NCBI GenBank assembly: GCA_943787375.1
Contig: CALSME010000008.1
Location: 1 to 58,157 of the forward strand
Source: an uncultured Polaribacter sp.
Lineage (GTDB): Bacteria > Bacteroidota > Bacteroidia > Flavobacteriales > Flavobacteriaceae
Length of the DNA stretch: 58,157 bases
Direction: 5' to 3'
Positions 26,101 to 34,298 of the stretch are shown here, piece after piece (the first letter of the stretch is position 1; the number at the start of each line of letters is the position of its first letter). The position numbers were made by a program, and so were the translations under genes. The notes under the pieces were generated by a model. That model was not told the DNA's origin and did not search any database. It saw only the letters and a program-made list of their open reading frames with translations.

Positions 26101-27953
26101 GCCTCTGTTGCCGTATTTTGATTGGAGGTATTTGACAAGACCACTCCTGAGAAATCAAAATTATAGTCTCCATAAGCAATGGTACTGCTTACCGAAATCG
26201 GCAAGTCTAATAATGGATTGGTTCCTGCGGCTATTACATTGCTGCTCAAGGTATAAATTACAAAACGATAGTTTCCATTTCCTAAGTCTGAACTGGACAT
26301 ACTAAAGCCCGATAGAGCCGCTAAAGGGGTAACATTGTCTCGATCGAGAACAAATCCATCGGGAATGTTAATGTCAAATTGAACGGCTCTAATAGCTTCG
26401 TTATTTGACAATCCCAATCGAACTACATGAGCTTCCTCTCTAAATACTGTGTTTTCTTCAATGTATAAGTAATTGGGTGAAAATACATCGGCCGTTACTT
26501 GCACTACATTTTGTTCTGCGGCACCGTTATGACGGATGGATAATGAACTCGAAAAAGCGCCTGCTGTTGTAGGACTAAAAGTGACTGTTTTGTCCGAAGA
26601 TTCGCTAGAGGTAAGTGTTAATGGCGTTGAAATATTACTGCTAAGCGTGTTTGAATTGTACACTACCTCATCGATTACTAAATCTGCATTTCCTGAATTT
26701 CTTAAGGTAATTTCTCGGGTTACAGCGGCTGTCATTGGAATTCTACCTAGGTTTAAAGTAGCATCTGCACTGCTAATGTATAAATTGGGGGCATTGATGG
26801 TAATGCTCCCAGGAAAGGAATCTGATTCTACGTTCCCCAAAGCTGAATTGGAGATGATCTCTCCAGAAGTTGCTAGTGAATAGGTACCAGAGCTTACATT
26901 TGGTATCAAATCAAATGAAAACACGTCTCCAGAAGCAGCGGTGAAGTTTGCGTTTGTGCTAGAATAAGCAATTACACGAAGCGTATTGCTATCTACCATC
27001 GATGCGGCTATTGCATGGTCTGTTTCTCTTCCAGACAATGCAATTGAATTGGCCACATAACTAATATCTGTAGGCAAGGCAATGTCTAACTGAAAACCAT
27101 TGAAGGTTTCCATATTATTGATGCTTACCGGAATGGTTACGGCTGTATTGATGTTTCCAGCTCCTGCTCCAATATGAATTTCATTGACAGCATATACGTT
27201 CGCTGAAATCACAGTAGATTGTACTGCTCTCAGAGGTGAGGTGTCTGTGGTAGTAAAAACAGCTGATTTGGTCACATTTTGTTTTACAGAGGTATCGACA
27301 TCCACCACAAAAGAAGCACTTGCTCCCGCAGCAATTGTAACTGGAAAGGGAGTACTTATAGAGAAAGGTGCTGCCAAGCTATATGCAGTAACGTCCATCG
27401 GTGCATTCCCCGAATTTGAAATGGTAATATTCTGGCTGGTGCTACTTTGCATGGGAACATTTCCAAAAGCAATGCTTGTGGTGGCTAAAGTATACTTGGG
27501 TCCTACAACAACAACCTGTCCATTGGTACCCGAACTTGTTAAAGCAGCTCCGTTTGCATCGGACAACACAATGTCTGAAATTTGCATTGCATAGGTTCCG
27601 GGTTCGTTTTCACTTACAAGGTTCAAATTTAGTACCGTTCCTGTTCCCGGTGCAATGGTTGCATTGTTTGTGGAATAGGCAAGTACTCTAATGGTATTGT
27701 CGTCTATATTACTCGCACTTATAACGTGAGTACTAGCACGCGCAGTCAAACTGTGCCCCGACCCCAAATCGATTGCATTTCCTGTATAGGTAATATCAAA
27801 CTGAAATGCGGCGATGGCATCGGCATTTTCAAAGTCGATGGCCAAAGAAAAGCCAGTGTCTACCGCCACCGATTCGGAGGCGATATTGACCGTGTTTTGC
27901 GCAAAGGAAACATGCCCCAATAGGGTTAAAAATAATAGAATGGCTTTTTTCAT
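23199..27953 (-). CDS. T9SS-exported scaffold-like protein: cohesin-like domains plus FG-GAP propeller
   Basis: 1584 residues. After a signal peptide (to about 19): cohesin-like 1 (20-145), ASH/choice-of-anchor D domain (150-255), cohesin-like 2 (255-387), second ASH domain (387-492), cohesin-like 3 (494-630), an Ig-like Big_5 domain (632-735), seven FG-GAP/VCBS repeats of about 50 residues each with DLDNDGDMD calcium loops (736-1090), a WSNGIPTPNTDISIPAG linker and a T9SS sorting domain (to 1584). The cohesin-like parts share the pattern xxVxFxxAxxIxAFQFDIxY then LRVxAYSxxNAxx. Seven blades fit a complete beta-propeller. Gene lies 4 bases after the protease stop. Likely a secreted scaffold or adhesin. 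Confidence 0.87.
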   Translation of the reverse strand: MKKAILLFLTLLGHVSFAQNTVNIASESVAVDTGFSLAIDFENADAIAAFQFDITYTGNAIDLGSGHSLTARASTHVISASNIDDNTIRVLAYSTNNATIAPGTGTVLNLNLVSENEPGTYAMQISDIVLSDANGAALTSSGTNGQVVVVGPKYTLATTSIAFGNVPMQSSTSQNITISNSGNAPMDVTAYSLAAPFSISTPFPVTIAAGASASFVVDVDTSVKQNVTKSAVFTTTDTSPLRAVQSTVISANVYAVNEIHIGAGAGNINTAVTIPVSINNMETFNGFQLDIALPTDISYVANSIALSGRETDHAIAASMVDSNTLRVIAYSSTNANFTAASGDVFSFDLIPNVSSGTYSLATSGEIISNSALGNVESDSFPGSITINAPNLYISSADATLNLGRIPMTAAVTREITLRNSGNADLVIDEVVYNSNTLSSNISTPLTLTSSESSDKTVTFSPTTAGAFSSSLSIRHNGAAEQNVVQVTADVFSPNYLYIEENTVFREEAHVVRLGLSNNEAIRAVQFDINIPDGFVLDRDNVTPLAALSGFSMSSSDLGNGNYRFVIYTLSSNVIAAGTNPLLDLPISVSSTIAYGDYNFDFSGVVLSNTSNQNTATEALTEGDIHVVEGLVLDSSIPAAVANSVALDAGITLNFNVAASSASVSANNIRISGKNTGIIAGTFSGGGTATVVFTPTNDFKHGEEITVTLTSGLQHNASNTDLRNPQSFRFTTTSSLPYFSPTFTATEITATANGAISVFAADLDNDGDMDLVSASQDDNTIAWYENNGAETPIFTRSTIATNAMGAWSVSAADMDNDGDMDLVSASKTDDTIAWYENDGAANPSWVAADIDTNAIGARSVYIADLDNDGDMDIVSASYNDNSIAWYENDGAANPTWSAVNIGTTASGATSVFAADLDSDGDVDILASSANDNTIAWYENDGGVNPTWTASVIATSADIPIHIFASDLDNDGDLDIVSASKNDNTIAWYENDGAVNPSWTAADIATSAANARAVYVADMDNDGDMDILSASQDDDTIAWYENDGAANPSWTAADIVTNIDGANFVFAADLDKDGDMDIVSTGINDDSVTWFKNSSVTTWDGSASNAWATVANWSNGIPTPNTDISIPAGLTNYPTVTTAVAVKSVNLASGTSLIAQNTFAGNITYTRNLATDNWYLVASPVAGETLEDFIANNNFVNGTPPNIGLAPYVNDGTAWEYQTAATTGSIASGAGYSVKLASAGNLTFTGTLPDTDVDIAISSNTNGFNLIGNPYPSYIAGNTSADGTHNLISVNTASLTEATIWLWNQATSSYDTFNLASSSLFISPAQGFFVSSNGSNTFSFTEAMQSHQSDSFQRTTNNRPEINLMLSNGANTTDTEIFYIEGTTTGWDNGYDSSMFGGTTNSFAIYTHLVSDSEGQNLGIQSLPDTDLESMIVPVGINAVSGTEITISVATQNLPDGIDVYLEDKEDGSFALLESAANYTTTLSEALNGIGRYYLHTSAQVLSTDDLMAANISLYMTNNHTLRVDGVQSEVAQIKVYSMLGKQVQVTSFQGNGMNEILLSKVAKGVYLIQIETAAGMLHKKVIIQH
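23208..24627 (-). repeat. 1.42-kb direct repeat, copy B
   Basis: Partner of 20909-22328. The homology ends inside the shared CCAATTA at the 3' boundary (24621-24627) and at GATAATTACTTTT on the other side. The start region of the gene following each copy is also related (ATGAAAAATAyCCC), so the copied unit probably reached past the stop codon. Confidence 0.9.
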
Positions 27954-27957
27954 TTTT

Positions 27958-30900
27958 CTATTCTAAAATTAATGTTTTGTGGGAAAGGTATTTTACGCCG
28001 CCATCTTTGCTTGCACTCATTAATACAATGTAACTTCCGCCGCTTAATTTGTTCAGTTGTAGGGTGCTTTCTGTATTTCCAACGGTTGCTGTTAACTGCT
28101 GTACAAATACTTTCCTCCCTTGTAGGTCATAGACTGAAGCGATTACTTGATCCATTTGTTCTGGCAAGTAATACTGTACGTTTACCAAGCCTTTAGAAGG
28201 GTTTGGATAAAGGTTTAATATCTCTAATTGATTGCTCTGAAAGGGTGCATCAATAGCATCCAAAGCGCCTCGGTCTAAAGTTGCGTTTAACTTGGCTCCA
28301 AAAGTGGTTCCTACCACAGCTTGCTCAATATTAAAATCTTGTGTTGCGTCTAAGCGTGTGAGGATTTTTGTTTTGGTATTTGCAATGGTCGTATTGTTAA
28401 AGCTATAAAGCATCACGATTTCTGATGCGTCTTGTGCATAGTTTAGGTGTTCTATTCTTGGCAATTCTGAAGACAGTACATATTCGAAACCTTCGTTAAA
28501 AGCCAATTGAATTCCGCCAATATCCTCGTTAGAGCTTACATATAAATCGTTTCCTTCCCAACTAAATACGGCATCTCCAACCGGAATGTTTGAATAGTAA
28601 TTGATGCCACCTGAGGGAGTACCGCTATTTCTTCCACCTGCATTTAAGATAATATCCACCGTACCCACAATGTCTAAGACATTAATGGCTTCATCATTAT
28701 TAACATCTGCTGCTGCAAAAATAAAGGGATTTGGATTGTTGCCTAAAATGTAGTCTACGTCTTGAACCAAATCCAATACATTTACCGTAAAATCTCCGTT
28801 TCCATCTCCTAATATAGACGTTAATGGCGTTGCGGAAACCGTGGTCGAATAATCGGTTTCATCAAAATTGGTTCGTACAATCTTATACTTGTAGAAGTAC
28901 GATTGCTCTTCTACCACTTCGTAATCGGTAAAATACACGCCTGTTGTGGCAGCATCTGAATCTTCTATAATTACCGTTTGGTTTAACCTCACCGGGTCTG
29001 AAAAAGTACCATCGGCATTGGTAATGTAACGGTACATGTTGTACCCCAATACATCATTTAAATTACTTGCATCGGGTGCAGCCCATTCTAAGGCAATATT
29101 CCCCAAACCAGGCGTTGCCACAAAACCCGTTGACAAAGAACCTGCAGATTGCAACAACATATTGAAGCGCGATTTTTCTACTGGAATTTCAAAAAGATCT
29201 AAATCTCGGGCATCTTGTACACGAATTCTATTAATTCCATCGGCAGCACCAACAGCTACTGCGTGTGTTACGGTATAAATTTTCCCATCTGCAGACCAAG
29301 TTCCTGACTCTGTAATTATTTTTTGATTGTATGGTTGTATAACTCCATAAGAAATTTGTGGATCTACTGTAGTATCCATTGCCCTGTTAAAATAAACTTT
29401 AAACACATGGTTACCCACCCCAACAGGGTCCATGACTGCATATTCATCTTGGGCATCTTTGTCATTCACTAAAATTTTCCAAACAATACCATGAGCTGTT
29501 TCATATGGGACCGTAACTGCTTCACTCCAATCGAAAATTGCTCCACTAGGATGTGCAGCATCGTAACCTCCCCCATTAAGAAAATGCCAAGTTCTACTAT
29601 CTATAATTGATTCTAAAGCTGACCCAAGATATACTTGAGGTTTTAATATGTCTTGGTTAGTCCCATAAGTCGCAATTAAAGATAAATCTGTACCATCCAC
29701 TAAATTTCCAAATGCATTCCATCTTTTAAATGGTCTTGGATTAGTTGTATTGACGATTTTTAGATGAATGTATTCGTTACTCATACTTTCATTGGAATTA
29801 TCTATATAGTTAATATCATATATCCTTTGATAATATTGTGAACTACCAACCACCTCTTTTGGTAAATCTGAATAAAAATCTCCCATGGTGTTTATAAAAT
29901 TAGTGTCTGAAGTCCCTTGAGTTGTATGAGATTGAAAATAATCATGTCTCATAGCTTCTGCTCTAAAACCAACGTTTGTAACATTTACTCTTCTTATAAT
30001 ACTGTAATTATCGGAAGAAGTAAAAATTGATGATATATAACTGCTTGCGTCAGTTATTAAACAATCCTCAACTAAATAGCTTTTTGAATCTTTTAAAAAC
30101 GAATCTGGATAGTATAAAGAAATACCTGAAAATTCTGTAAACTTTATCGTATGCCATGCTACAGTATTTGTTACTGAATTAAGTTTAAACCCTTTATAAC
30201 TATAATTCTCTGCAACAATTTTAATTCTATTTTCCTTTGTTCCTTCACAAACTAATTTTGAATTCTCTACAAAAGACATAATAATGTTATCTGAAAACTT
30301 TAAAATGGTTCCTGGGAGAATTGTTATAACAGCGTCACCAGAAACGACTACGTTACTAGCCACTAAATATTCTTTATCTGGACTCAAAGTCATATCACTC
30401 GAAATCAAGCCACTCAATAATATTGAATTTTTTACATTGATGACTACCTCTAGTTCATCCGATAGATAGTCTTTGTTAGGACCAGACCAAGTGGTAACCA
30501 CAAACTTGATTTGCACGTTGTTCGCAACGTTATCTGCAATCGTAATTTTTAGAGATTCATTCAAGTCTTGCAAGGTAGCATAGGCAGAAATAGATCCAAT
30601 TTGAATTTCATCTTCAATAATGGTGGCCTTGGTTTGATCTTCGTATTCAGCAAAAGCAATGCCCACACGAACATCATCCGTAGGCCCCCAATAATTTCGT
30701 ATTAAAGGTAATAATTCAACGGTTTCTCCAGCCTGGATAATACCATTTCCGTTTTGACCATTAATCGTGTCTCTTTCAATGACAGACAGTACTGCCAGTT
30801 CTGGCGTTGCAACCACTTCAATGGCGGCTAAAAAATCGACATAAGTCGCAGAAGTATTTATGAAGTCTCCAAATAGTAATTCTGTACTCACATCGGGTTT

Positions 30901-32277
30901 TTCTTTTAAATACAATGCCAAACCTCCCGCTACTAATGGGCCAGCCATAGAGGTTCCGGTAAGAGTTACATAGCCTCCATTGGGAGCTGTACTCATAATT
31001 CCTGAACCTGGAGCATAGGTTTCGTAGTTTAATAAGTTGGTATAGCTTGTTGCAACAGGACCGTCTTGATCGTAATTTGAATAACTCGCCGCATCCTGTA
31101 CCCCTAACACAAAAGAATACGCCCCGGGGTAAGAAGGTAAGGATAAAGTCTGATCTGGACACAATCCAGGACCAATACATTTTTTAGAATTTCCTGCTGA
31201 CCCAACCAAAACAGCCGTTGCGTAAGCATTTTCTAAGGCAGCCCTCATTACCGATGAATCGGCACTAGACCCCAAACTCATATTAATAATGGTTGCACCA
31301 TTGTTTGCTGCATACTCAATCCCTGCAGCTACAGTAGCTGCATTTCCAGAACCGGTGCTTTGCAATACTTTAATGGGCATTAATTTTACATTCCAGGCTG
31401 CACCTGCAATCCCAATTCCATTGTTTCCAACAGCACCCACAATTCCTGCAACGTGTGTTCCGTGAATGTTATCATCTAAGGGTGCATTGTCTACATTGAT
31501 AAAATCCCATCCCTGTATGTCATCTATGTATCCATTTCCGTCATCATCAAAACCAGCTACACCATTTTGTTCTGCAAGATTAATCCAGGTATTTGCGGCT
31601 AAATCTGGATGGTTATAGTCTACACCGGTATCTAAAATAGCGACTACTTGGGTTCCATCTCCTGTAGAGTACTGATCCCATACATCATCTAAATTTGTAC
31701 TCGTAATGTTCGATTGTACCGAATACAAAGGATCATCTACATCTATTACTGTAGAAGCGGGCAATTTACTTGCTTCCGCTGCGGTAATCGTTTCACCAAC
31801 CTCAAAATTATCTAAGCTAAATAGATAGTTTGGCTCTGCATATTCTACATTCGGATTCTCTTTTATTTGATCAATCAATGAAAGAATGTTTTCATTGGTG
31901 TTTTCGGTTTTTAAAACAAAAACGTTTTTCATGGTTACGGGCTCTTGCGGGCTATATCCATTATTAGCGTTTGCAGCCGCTTTGGCAGCATACACCGTTA
32001 ACATCTTTTGTTTGTTTAGAACGCTCGATTCAATCGATTTTTGATGAAAAAGCATCGAAGAGGATTTCACTTTGTCTGAAATTCCTAAGAATTCGCCAAT
32101 ATTCATTGAAGAAACGGCGCTTCCGTCTCGTGCATAACTTACGCTTGCATCGAAACTATCATTTAACTTGACAATGATTTCTCCTGGAACAAAATCTGCA
32201 AAAGAATTTTGCTGCTGCGATACTTGTGCACGCACAATACTGCTAACAAAAACTAATAATAAAAGTACTTTTTTCAT
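27958..32277 (-). CDS. T9SS-exported subtilisin-like protease with dockerin-like repeats
   Basis: 1439 residues from the ATG at 32277; an in-frame ATG 39 bases upstream precedes the obvious signal peptide (MKKVLLLLVFVSSIVRA) and is not favoured. A peptidase inhibitor I9-like propeptide (about 25-150) precedes the S8 domain with Asp216 (AILDTGVDY), His272 (HGTHVAG) and Ser443 (GTSMAGP). A right-handed repeat-like region and a fibronectin-like module follow. At about 1157-1216 are two calcium loops, DGNGDFTVNVLDL and DVNNDEAINVLDI, the paired pattern of a type I dockerin, and the end is a type A T9SS sorting domain (YPNPSKGLVNVQ). First gene of the operon. Confidence 0.9.
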   Translation of the reverse strand: MKKVLLLLVFVSSIVRAQVSQQQNSFADFVPGEIIVKLNDSFDASVSYARDGSAVSSMNIGEFLGISDKVKSSSMLFHQKSIESSVLNKQKMLTVYAAKAAANANNGYSPQEPVTMKNVFVLKTENTNENILSLIDQIKENPNVEYAEPNYLFSLDNFEVGETITAAEASKLPASTVIDVDDPLYSVQSNITSTNLDDVWDQYSTGDGTQVVAILDTGVDYNHPDLAANTWINLAEQNGVAGFDDDGNGYIDDIQGWDFINVDNAPLDDNIHGTHVAGIVGAVGNNGIGIAGAAWNVKLMPIKVLQSTGSGNAATVAAGIEYAANNGATIINMSLGSSADSSVMRAALENAYATAVLVGSAGNSKKCIGPGLCPDQTLSLPSYPGAYSFVLGVQDAASYSNYDQDGPVATSYTNLLNYETYAPGSGIMSTAPNGGYVTLTGTSMAGPLVAGGLALYLKEKPDVSTELLFGDFINTSATYVDFLAAIEVVATPELAVLSVIERDTINGQNGNGIIQAGETVELLPLIRNYWGPTDDVRVGIAFAEYEDQTKATIIEDEIQIGSISAYATLQDLNESLKITIADNVANNVQIKFVVTTWSGPNKDYLSDELEVVINVKNSILLSGLISSDMTLSPDKEYLVASNVVVSGDAVITILPGTILKFSDNIIMSFVENSKLVCEGTKENRIKIVAENYSYKGFKLNSVTNTVAWHTIKFTEFSGISLYYPDSFLKDSKSYLVEDCLITDASSYISSIFTSSDNYSIIRRVNVTNVGFRAEAMRHDYFQSHTTQGTSDTNFINTMGDFYSDLPKEVVGSSQYYQRIYDINYIDNSNESMSNEYIHLKIVNTTNPRPFKRWNAFGNLVDGTDLSLIATYGTNQDILKPQVYLGSALESIIDSRTWHFLNGGGYDAAHPSGAIFDWSEAVTVPYETAHGIVWKILVNDKDAQDEYAVMDPVGVGNHVFKVYFNRAMDTTVDPQISYGVIQPYNQKIITESGTWSADGKIYTVTHAVAVGAADGINRIRVQDARDLDLFEIPVEKSRFNMLLQSAGSLSTGFVATPGLGNIALEWAAPDASNLNDVLGYNMYRYITNADGTFSDPVRLNQTVIIEDSDAATTGVYFTDYEVVEEQSYFYKYKIVRTNFDETDYSTTVSATPLTSILGDGNGDFTVNVLDLVQDVDYILGNNPNPFIFAAADVNNDEAINVLDIVGTVDIILNAGGRNSGTPSGGINYYSNIPVGDAVFSWEGNDLYVSSNEDIGGIQLAFNEGFEYVLSSELPRIEHLNYAQDASEIVMLYSFNNTTIANTKTKILTRLDATQDFNIEQAVVGTTFGAKLNATLDRGALDAIDAPFQSNQLEILNLYPNPSKGLVNVQYYLPEQMDQVIASVYDLQGRKVFVQQLTATVGNTESTLQLNKLSGGSYIVLMSASKDGGVKYLSHKTLILE

Positions 32278-32657
32278 AATAATCGTTTGATTTGAAATAA
32301 ATGTATTTGGTTTCATCTTTACTCTTTTTATTCAACTTTAAAATCTCGAACATTTGCTTGCAAACAATAAATGCCTGAAAACTAACTTCAAATTACCACT
32401 CGCATTGAGCTTACATTCACGAAAAAAGTTTTCACTCATGTAATTGAAGTGTTTTTTTTATAATTCGCTAAAAATAATCTCTTCTAATGGTTTTATTAGC
32501 CCAAACAAAGCCCAGCATATTAAATGTGATAATTATAGGCAAGAGATGGACATAAATCCTTCAATTTAGAAGCGTATTTGAAACAAAAAGACGAAGCAGT
32601 TTGTAGAAGAGAAGGAAAAAAAAGCAGCGCAGCTGAAATCGGATACTTTTAGAATGC
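32278..32657. other. Gap of about 380 bases upstream of the protease operon
   Basis: It must hold the operon promoter, but I find no exact TAnnTTTG on the minus strand (TAATTTG near 32380 has one base too few). A run of codons near 32570-32650 looks like a decayed coding remnant. Nothing else stands out. Confidence 0.4.
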
Positions 32658-32699
32658 AAAAAAACCTCAAGCATCTAAAAATTTAGATGTTGAGGTTTT
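32658..32699 (-). terminator. Terminator of tRNA-Leu
   Basis: Stem of about 16 bp (AACCTCAACATCTAAA with TTTAGATGCTTGAGGTT on the minus strand, one bulge) followed by a T-run, 6 bases beyond the tRNA 3' end. Confidence 0.8.
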
Positions 32700-32705
32700 G
32701 TGTTG

Positions 32706-32787
32706 TACAGGCGGAGAGACTCGAACTCTCACACCTCGCGGCACTAGATCCTAAGTCTAGCGTGTCTACCAATTCCACCACGCCTGC
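32706..32787 (-). tRNA. tRNA-Leu (anticodon UAG)
   Basis: 82 bases, class II with a long variable arm. The acceptor stem GCAGGCG pairs with CGCCTGT (one G-U), discriminator A at 32706. The anticodon stem-loop CTAGA-CTTAGGA-TCTAG gives UAG. The T arm GAGAGTTCGAGTCTCTC is present. CCA is not encoded. It reads codons CUA and CUG by wobble. Confidence 0.96.
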
Positions 32788-32812
32788 AATTGCTCCCGAT
32801 ATTCTCGGGATG

Positions 32813-32841
32813 CAAATATAAACAATACTTGCAAACTGCAA
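32813..32841 (-). promoter_or_regulatory. Promoter of tRNA-Leu
   Basis: On the minus strand TTG (32839-32841), 18 bases, TATATTTG (32813-32820): an ideal Bacteroidota promoter ending 25 bases before the tRNA 5' end. A small hairpin (TCCCGA/TCGGGA) lies between. Confidence 0.7.
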
Positions 32842-32862
32842 AGAAGTTCATTATTATTTTTC

Positions 32863-32870
32863 TATTTTTG
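32863..32870 (+). promoter_or_regulatory. -7 element (TATTTTTG) for the M20 peptidase
   Basis: Exact TAnnTTTG 19 bases before the ATG at 32890; no TTG at the right distance, so moderate support. It is divergent from the tRNA promoter. Confidence 0.45.
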
Positions 32871-32889
32871 ATTCATAAAAATTTTAGAC

Positions 32890-34278
32890 ATGCAAGAGGT
32901 TACCAACTATATAGAAAATCATAAAAATCGTTTTATCGACGAACTCATCGAATTGTTAAAAATTCCTTCTGTGAGCGCCGATTCTGCGTACCATCAAGAT
33001 GTATTAAACACCGCAGACTTTGTTAAAAAAAGTTTAGAGAACGCAGGTTGCGACCATGTAGAATTGTGCGAAACGCCTGGATATCCAATTATTTATGCAG
33101 AAAAAATCATCGATCCCAACTTACCAACCGTATTGGTATATGGGCATTATGATGTGCAACCGGCAGATCCTATTGAATTGTGGACGTCTCCGCCTTTTGA
33201 GCCGGTAATCAAAAAAACGGAGATCCATCCAGAAGGGGCCATTTTTGCAAGAGGCGCTTGTGATGACAAAGGGCAAATGTACATGCATGTAAAAGCCATG
33301 GAATACATGATTTCTACCGGAAACTTGCCCTGTAATGTGAAGTTTATGATTGAAGGGGAAGAAGAAGTAGGCTCAGAAAGTCTGTCTTGGTTTGTGCCTC
33401 GAAATACAGAAAAATTAGCCAATGATGTTATTTTAATTTCCGATACTGGCATGATTGCCAACCACATTCCATCCATTACCACAGGATTGCGTGGTTTGAG
33501 CTATGTAGAGGTGGAAGTAACTGGCCCCAATAGAGATTTGCATTCTGGATTGTATGGAGGTGCCGTAGCTAACCCCATCAATATTTTAACCAAAATGATC
33601 GCATCGCTTCACGATGAAAACAACCACATTACTGTTCCTGGATTTTATGACAAGGTTGCCGATTTATCAGCAGCGGAACGGGCAGAAATGGCAAAAGCTC
33701 CCTTTGATGTAGAAAGCTATAAAAAATCCATCGATATTGGCGATGTGTATGGTGAGAAAGGATATTCGACCAACGAACGAAATTCCATTCGCCCTACCTT
33801 AGACGTCAACGGAATTTGGGGAGGCTATATGGGAGAAGGTGCAAAAACCGTAATTGCCAGCAAAGCCTATGCAAAAATATCGATGCGTTTGGTACCCAAC
33901 CAAGACTGGAGAGACATTACAACATTGTTTAAAAATCATTTTGAAAGCATCGCGCCAAAGTCGGTTTCCGTAAAAGTAACCCCACACCATGGCGGACAAG
34001 GTTATGTAACTCCAATAGATACCATTGCCTATAAAGCGGCAAGCAATGCCTATGAATCCACTTTTGGAAAAACGCCCATTCCACAACGAAGTGGTGGTTC
34101 TATTCCAATTGTTGCCCTGTTTGAACAAGAACTCAAAAGCAAAACCATTTTAATGGGCTTTGGATTGGACTCGGATGCCATTCATTCTCCAGATGAGCAT
34201 TTTGGTATTTGGAATTACTTAAAAGGCATCGAAACCATTCCTCATTTTTACAAAAACTTTACCGAGTTATCAAAATAA
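32890..34278 (+). CDS. M20-family dipeptidase
   Basis: 462 residues. A two-zinc aminoacyl-dipeptidase of the carnosinase/CNDP branch, cytosolic. YGHYDVQPADP (about 82) supplies the first metal His and the Asp beside it, ACDDKGQ and GEEEVGSESL (about 155) supply the bridging Asp and general-base Glu, and the dimerisation domain (DLHSGLYGGAVANP onward) follows. C-terminal FGLDSDAIHSPDEHF carries the last metal His. Followed by the M1 peptidase 20 bases later, so the pair may work on peptides taken up by the cell. Confidence 0.92.
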   Translation: MQEVTNYIENHKNRFIDELIELLKIPSVSADSAYHQDVLNTADFVKKSLENAGCDHVELCETPGYPIIYAEKIIDPNLPTVLVYGHYDVQPADPIELWTSPPFEPVIKKTEIHPEGAIFARGACDDKGQMYMHVKAMEYMISTGNLPCNVKFMIEGEEEVGSESLSWFVPRNTEKLANDVILISDTGMIANHIPSITTGLRGLSYVEVEVTGPNRDLHSGLYGGAVANPINILTKMIASLHDENNHITVPGFYDKVADLSAAERAEMAKAPFDVESYKKSIDIGDVYGEKGYSTNERNSIRPTLDVNGIWGGYMGEGAKTVIASKAYAKISMRLVPNQDWRDITTLFKNHFESIAPKSVSVKVTPHHGGQGYVTPIDTIAYKAASNAYESTFGKTPIPQRSGGSIPIVALFEQELKSKTILMGFGLDSDAIHSPDEHFGIWNYLKGIETIPHFYKNFTELSK

Positions 34279-34298
34279 GAATCTGTAAAACTTTCGCT

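Noticed and set aside
34209..34298. Upstream start for the M1 peptidase
   Set aside because: It lies inside the M20 gene and would hide the clear signal peptide at 34299.
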